From the NCBI GenBank assembly GCA_964353455.1, contig CAYGWP010000533.1, positions 1-11,258 on the forward strand: 11,258 bases of DNA, read 5' to 3'. Positions within the stretch are counted from its first letter, which is position 1; each line of letters opens with the position of its first letter. Position numbers and translations under genes: made by a program. The notes under the pieces were generated by a model. That model did no database searches, had not been told where the DNA came from, and saw nothing but the letters and a program-made list of their open reading frames with translations. The stretch is from CAYGWP01 sp964353455 (GTDB lineage: Bacteria; Planctomycetota; Phycisphaerae; FEN-1346). This document shows, piece by piece, positions 7,314 through 11,258 of the stretch.

Positions 7314-9535
7314 CGTCCTCTGAAAGATTTCCCGCGTGCAGGTTGGCCTTGTGCCTGGCGTGTCTCGCGCTGGCGACCCGCGGCGCGCCTGCGGCCGGCG
7401 GCGCGGTGGAGAAGGCCCCGATGAGCCGGTATCACCTGACGGCGCGGCCGTGGAAACCGCTGGCGACTGCCCGCGCGGAGTACCTGGACCGCATCGAGGG
7501 CGTAGTCCGTTTCTCGGTCCAACACCAGAACGCCGACGGGGCGATCATCGACCCCTTCGCCAAGAAGGAACTCCAGTACGCGACGCCGTACTTCGCCCAC
7601 GCCCTGGGCACGCTCCTGTCGGCCGGGCGGGCGAAGGACCTCCTGGACCGGGGCGTCCGCGCGATGGACTGGGCTACGCGGTGCTTCGAGGCGGACCGCT
7701 GCGACGGGCACCGCGTCTTCTACACCCCGGCGCTCGTCGAGGCGCTGGACCTGTACGCCCCGCACGTCCCGCCGGCAACGGTCGAGGCGTGGCGCGGGCG
7801 CCTGAAGGTCGAGGTCAAGGCCCCGCCGGCGAGCGGGAACAACTGGACCACGTACTTCATGAAGGGGCAGTGGCTGCGGGCGAAGGCGGGTCTGATAGAT
7901 AAACAGTTGGCCATTTCTGAAATCGAGCGCGCCTGGGCGGGCGGCCAGCGGAGGCGGATCGCCCCAGGCCCGTGGCGGCTCTATCACGACGAGCAGGGCC
8001 ATCCGGACTCGCTTGCGGTCGAGGCCGTAGGGCGGGGCAACCTGCTGGCCCTGGTGGAGGCCGGGTACGACGGTCCGTCGGCCGCCGAGATACGCCAGGC
8101 CGCCGAGACCGGCACGCTGGTCTCGCTCCTCCTTCAGGACCCGTCCGGCCAGATGCCCGCGAACGGCCGGACCGACGACCACGTTTGGGGGGATGTCGGC
8201 TACATGCTCGCCTTCGAGGTGATGGCCGGGTGTGCGGCCGCCGGCGGCGACTCGCGCCTGGCGGGCCAATGCCGCCGCGCGGCTCTCCTGACCTTCCGCA
8301 ACATCGACCGCTGGCGGCGGACCGACGGGCCGTGGGCCGGGTCGTACTACGTCACGAAGAACCGCTTCGACCCGGCCTTGCGGGTCGGGTACCAGAAGGC
8401 CAGCCAGTACAGCAATTATAACGGATCGTTGATGTTTCACCTGGCCGAGGCGTACCTGGCCCGCCGGGTGGAGACCCCCGAAGAAGCCGCGCCGGTCGAG
8501 ATCGGCGGCTACGCGATCGCGCTGGACGACGCGTTTGCCGCAGCCTTCGCCAACGCCGGCGGCATGCAGATGGAGATCGACCTGGAGGGTGATGCGGCAC
8601 TCACGTCGATGAACAAGGACTACTGGTGCGCCCTGGGCGTGGTCCGGTTCGGGCGTGTCGGCTGGGACACCCGGCTGGGCCCGTCCGACGGCGGCCGGAG
8701 CGGCGAGACGGGCCTGGGCGCCAGTTTCGCCCCGACGTTCCTGGAGGGCGACAAGTGGGTGCGTCTGGCAAGCGTGCCGGACAGGTACGAGGGGAAATTC
8801 AGCGTCCGGTTCGTGCACCCGCTGCTCGTCCGGTGCGCGGTGGACTATGTGCCGCGCAAGGGCGGGGCGGGGCCGTCATTCCGCAATGAGTTCGTGCTGA
8901 CGCCGGACGGCATTCTTTCGACCGTCACGCGGACCGCCGGAGCGGGGCGATGGGGCGTTACGCTGCCGCTGCTTGAGAACGACGGCGCGCCGCTCCAGAC
9001 TTCGGTCTCCGCCGCCGAGCGGATCGTGCGGACGGCGTACCCCGGCGGGCTTGTCCGCCGAAGCCTCGGCGAAGGCGGGGCTGATGAGCAGACGTTCATC
9101 GTCATTGCGGCCGCCGCCGAGATGACGAGCGAACCGCCGGTCCGGAGCACGTACGGCGACCTGCGTCCGGTCCGCGTGACCGTGTCGGAGGATGCCAGCC
9201 GCACGTTTATCTATCCGCGGAGCGCCGGCGACCCTGCGGCCGCCGCCGTGCGCGACAGTTTCCGCATCACGCCCGCGGGCTTCGCATCGGTCCTCGGCCG
9301 CGTCGAGGGCGACCTGTACGTCGGCCGCACGAGCGCGGGCGGGGTCGGCAAGGCAATCGACCTGGACGGCGACGGAAACGCCGATGTGACTTTCAGCGAG
9401 ACCTGCGGCTTCATTCTTCAACTGAGGGACGGGAAAGTAACCGCGGTTGAGGCCGACCGCAACGTCACGGCCGTCATCCAGGGCGCCCGGGTTGAACTGG
9501 CGGCCGTCACGCCACGGGGCCTTTCACCGAGGTAA
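7310..9535 (+). CDS. Exported (alpha/alpha)-toroid plus beta-sandwich protein, polysaccharide lyase/glycosidase-like
   Basis: A 741-residue protein if started at CTG 7310. A signal peptide (RLALCLACLALATRGAPA, 11-28) is followed by a helical domain (about 45-390) with the feel of an (alpha/alpha) toroid, as in heparinase-type lyases and related glycoside enzymes. Landmarks are ATPYFAHALG (91-100), GNNWTTYFMKGQWLR (176-190), LYHDEQGHPDSLAVEAVGRG (224-243), MPANGRTDDHVWGDVGYML (282-300) and QYSNYNGSLMFHLAEAY (366-382). These carry conserved-looking Asn, His, Asp and Tyr residues of the sort used in such enzymes, but I cannot assign a family or catalytic set. From about 397 on it is beta-rich, with a Ca-loop-like DLDGDGNADVTF (684-695). 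Residues 579-591 come from a dispersed DNA repeat. Overlap with the peptidase gene suggests joint expression. The function as a polysaccharide lyase is inferred from fold impression only. Confidence 0.7.
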   Translation: MTSSERFPACRLALCLACLALATRGAPAAGGAVEKAPMSRYHLTARPWKPLATARAEYLDRIEGVVRFSVQHQNADGAIIDPFAKKELQYATPYFAHALGTLLSAGRAKDLLDRGVRAMDWATRCFEADRCDGHRVFYTPALVEALDLYAPHVPPATVEAWRGRLKVEVKAPPASGNNWTTYFMKGQWLRAKAGLIDKQLAISEIERAWAGGQRRRIAPGPWRLYHDEQGHPDSLAVEAVGRGNLLALVEAGYDGPSAAEIRQAAETGTLVSLLLQDPSGQMPANGRTDDHVWGDVGYMLAFEVMAGCAAAGGDSRLAGQCRRAALLTFRNIDRWRRTDGPWAGSYYVTKNRFDPALRVGYQKASQYSNYNGSLMFHLAEAYLARRVETPEEAAPVEIGGYAIALDDAFAAAFANAGGMQMEIDLEGDAALTSMNKDYWCALGVVRFGRVGWDTRLGPSDGGRSGETGLGASFAPTFLEGDKWVRLASVPDRYEGKFSVRFVHPLLVRCAVDYVPRKGGAGPSFRNEFVLTPDGILSTVTRTAGAGRWGVTLPLLENDGAPLQTSVSAAERIVRTAYPGGLVRRSLGEGGADEQTFIVIAAAAEMTSEPPVRSTYGDLRPVRVTVSEDASRTFIYPRSAGDPAAAAVRDSFRITPAGFASVLGRVEGDLYVGRTSAGGVGKAIDLDGDGNADVTFSETCGFILQLRDGKVTAVEADRNVTAVIQGARVELAAVTPRGLSPR
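9044..9078. repeat. Dispersed repeat inside coding sequence (encodes GGLVRRSLGEGG)
   Basis: Within the toroid protein gene. Two small stems are visible: 9044-9048 with 9055-9059 (GGCGG/CCGCC, loop GCTTGT), and 9057-9061 with 9066-9070 (GCCGA/TCGGC). The reverse strand reads in one frame as FAEASADKPA, a peptide I recognise as the translation of a dispersed element common in many bacterial genomes; the forward peptide LVRRSLGEGG is its counterpart. It adds residues 579-591 in frame, in what looks like a loop between beta strands. It shares the 10-mer GGCTTGTCCG with the repeat at 1681-1709. Confidence 0.7.
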
Positions 9536-9596
9536 GCCCATCGGCCGGCGAATATGTGCTAATCTACACAATAACATCCTTTAGGAGGCCCCGACC

Positions 9597-11258
9597 ATGT
9601 TCCGCATGTCCCGAACGTCGGCGCTGCCGGTGCTTGTGCTTCTCGCATCGGTGGGCCTTGCCCGCGCGGCCGGCTCAACCGACCTCTTCAATCATCCCGA
9701 CGACAAGTCCGCCCAGGCCGCGTGGCAGGCGATGTGGGGCACCGCCCCCGTGTCGGTCGCCGAGGTCGAGGGCGCCCGGGCCGTCCGATTCCCGTGCACC
9801 TTCAGCAGCCTGAAGGGCGAGCGGGCCTCGTGGGACTCCTCCGTCCGCCTCGACCTTGCCGCAGGGCAGGGGGTGCGATTCAAGTTCCTCTCGCGCGACC
9901 TCTCGCCCATCGGGCACTTCACCTTGTTTTTCCAGAGCGGCGAGGGGTGGTACGCGGCCTCATTTGCATCGCCGGGCGCGGGGTGGCAGACCGTCACGGT
10001 CTGGAAAGATGAGTTCAAGATGGAGGAGCGGCCCGGCGGATGGGCGGGCGTCCGGACGGTCCGCATCTCGGCGTGGCGCGGCGGGGATACGGACACGGAG
10101 TTTTTCCTCCGCGACTTTGAGGTCGTCGGCGGCCCGGCCCGCATCGCCGTGGTCCGCGGCGAATCGGCCGCACGAAACTCTCCCGGCGAGGCCGAGTCGG
10201 TCTGCCAGTTCTCCGCCTCGACCGCACGCCTGCTGCGGGACCTCGGCCTTGAGTATTCGCTGGTGAGCGACCTGGACCTTTCGGCCGAGCGCCTGGCGGG
10301 CGTCAAGGTGGCCATCCTGCCGCACAACCCTGCGATGCCGGATGCGGCGGCCGAGACGCTCGCCCGCTTCGCATCCGGCGGCGGCAAACTCATCGTCTTC
10401 TACGCCATGCCCGAGAAACTCAGGGCCGTCGTCGGCATCGAGAGGGGCCGCCATGTCCGCGAGGAGCGGCCCGGCCAGTTCTCCTCCATTCATTTCGCCG
10501 ATGGCGCGCTGGCGGGCGCGCCGGCGGTCGTCGGCCAGGCATCGTGGAACATCCAGGAGGCGCGTCCCGTCGAAGGCCGCAGCCGCATCGTCGCCGGGTG
10601 GTTCGACCGCGACGGAAAGGACACGGGGCTTGCGGCGGTTGTGGCATCGGATAACTGCATCTACATGACGCACGTCCTTCTGACCGACGACCTTGCGGCC
10701 AAACGGCGGATGCTCCTGGCGATGGTCGGGCGCTTCGAGCCGGAGGCGTGGAAGCAGGCGTGCGAGGCGGGCATGGCCTGGATGCTCCGGTTTGTGCAAG
10801 AGATTGCCCGGAAGCGTAGCCCTCCGCGCATCGCGCCCCTGGAGCCTGAGCAGATGGAGTTGCTAAAGAAGCAAATGATGGGAGCCGCGATTGCCCAGGC
10901 GATGGCAACAGTTTCTCGGCGGGCCGACAAGTACGCTGAGGCCCTGGATGCCATCGACAATGCCCAGCGTCTGCTTGTGGAAGTTTGGTGCAAAGCGCAG
11001 TGGTCCGTCCCCGGCGAGCACCGGGCGTTCTGGTGCCACTCGGCCTTCGGCGTCCAGAACAAGTCGTGGGATGAAGCAATCAAGATACTTGCCGACAACG
11101 GATTCACGGCCATCCTGCCGAACATGCTCTGGGGCGGCGCGGCGTACTACGAGAGCAAGGTCCTGCCGGTGGCGCCCGAGGTGAAGGAACGCGGCGACCA
11201 GATTGCCGCGTGCGTTGCCGCCTGCCGCAAGTACGGTGTCCAGTGCCACGTCTGGAAG
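9597..11258 (+). CDS. Exported multidomain protein with GATase1-like and GHL10 (DUF187) hydrolase-like domains, 3' truncated
   Basis: The frame is open from ATG 9597 to the window edge (554 codons, no stop), so the C-terminus is missing. AGGAGG at 9583-9588 with 8-base spacing fixes the start. A signal peptide (MFRMSRTSALPVLVLLASVG, cleavage near ARA 22-24) leads into a beta-rich, galactose-binding-like domain (about 27-180, FRFKFLSRDLSPIGHF-type strands). An alpha/beta domain like a class I glutamine amidotransferase or beta-galactosidase trimerisation domain follows (about 181-378: IAVVRGE, VAILPHNPAMP, FASGGGKLIVFYAMPEKL). A charged helical linker leads to the start of a GHL10 domain (475 on: HRAFWCHSAFG, ILADNGFTAILPNMLWGG, YYESKVLPVAPEV, YGVQCHVW), recognised by the order of W/G-x-x, N-G-F and P-N-x-x-W-G-G motifs. 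GHL10 members act on glycans, including peptidoglycan (E. coli DigH). Active-site residues lie beyond the window. The 61-base gap before it has no hairpin. Confidence 0.85.
   Translation, partial: MFRMSRTSALPVLVLLASVGLARAAGSTDLFNHPDDKSAQAAWQAMWGTAPVSVAEVEGARAVRFPCTFSSLKGERASWDSSVRLDLAAGQGVRFKFLSRDLSPIGHFTLFFQSGEGWYAASFASPGAGWQTVTVWKDEFKMEERPGGWAGVRTVRISAWRGGDTDTEFFLRDFEVVGGPARIAVVRGESAARNSPGEAESVCQFSASTARLLRDLGLEYSLVSDLDLSAERLAGVKVAILPHNPAMPDAAAETLARFASGGGKLIVFYAMPEKLRAVVGIERGRHVREERPGQFSSIHFADGALAGAPAVVGQASWNIQEARPVEGRSRIVAGWFDRDGKDTGLAAVVASDNCIYMTHVLLTDDLAAKRRMLLAMVGRFEPEAWKQACEAGMAWMLRFVQEIARKRSPPRIAPLEPEQMELLKKQMMGAAIAQAMATVSRRADKYAEALDAIDNAQRLLVEVWCKAQWSVPGEHRAFWCHSAFGVQNKSWDEAIKILADNGFTAILPNMLWGGAAYYESKVLPVAPEVKERGDQIAACVAACRKYGVQCHVWK

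Noticed and set aside
448..8818. Long open frames on the minus strand (for example 448-1869, 1530-2771, 4455-5723, 5769-7277, 7223-8818)
   Set aside because: They lie opposite well-supported genes, are Arg/Ala/Gly-rich or lack recognisable domains, and are expected in GC-rich DNA where third-position G/C removes stops.
9551..9580. AT-rich stretch as a promoter for the GHL10 gene
   Set aside because: TGCTAATCT resembles an extended -10 only loosely and no -35 match is found at the right distance.

Overview
This is a GC-rich window (roughly two thirds G+C by eye) with six genes, all on the + strand and closely packed. The gene types are large secreted NHL/PA14/FlgD-like proteins, a C25-like peptidase, an (alpha/alpha)-toroid protein and a GHL10 hydrolase-like protein. 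Together with dispersed palindromic repeats inside and between genes, they suggest a Planctomycetota-type bacterium (Phycisphaerae or Sedimentisphaerales-like). That is inference from gene style, not a proven assignment. No RNA gene, CRISPR array, insertion sequence or transposase was seen, and no gene-free stretch exceeds about 120 bases.

Layout: (1) bases 2-442, the C-terminal end of an RbsC-type sugar ABC transporter permease, cut by the window edge; (2) a 13-bp perfect hairpin at 451-480; (3) 529-1668, an aldose 1-epimerase with a lipoprotein signal; (4) a 29-bp inverted repeat at 1681-1756; (5) 1788-5690, a 1300-residue secreted beta-propeller protein with an FlgD-like N-terminus, NHL repeats, an inserted PA14 domain whose two halves are in swapped order, and a C-terminal CBM9/DOMON-like domain; (6) 5763-7313, a membrane-anchored or exported clan CD (C25/gingipain-like) cysteine peptidase; (7) 7310-9535, an exported toroid-plus-beta-sandwich protein that seems to start at a CTG codon overlapping the peptidase stop; (8) 9597 to the window end, the first 554 residues of an exported protein with a GATase1-like middle domain and a GHL10 (DUF187) hydrolase-like domain.

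How they may work together: the permease and mutarotase fit sugar uptake and anomer conversion. The four downstream genes all encode predicted exported proteins with carbohydrate-related or peptidase folds, so the region reads as a locus for extracellular or periplasmic glycan or glycoprotein processing. Substrates cannot be read from the sequence. The most unusual points are the permuted PA14 insertion, dispersed repeats that have become part of two secreted proteins, the CTG start with a textbook Shine-Dalgarno, and a gingipain-type peptidase coupled to a toroid enzyme-like gene.
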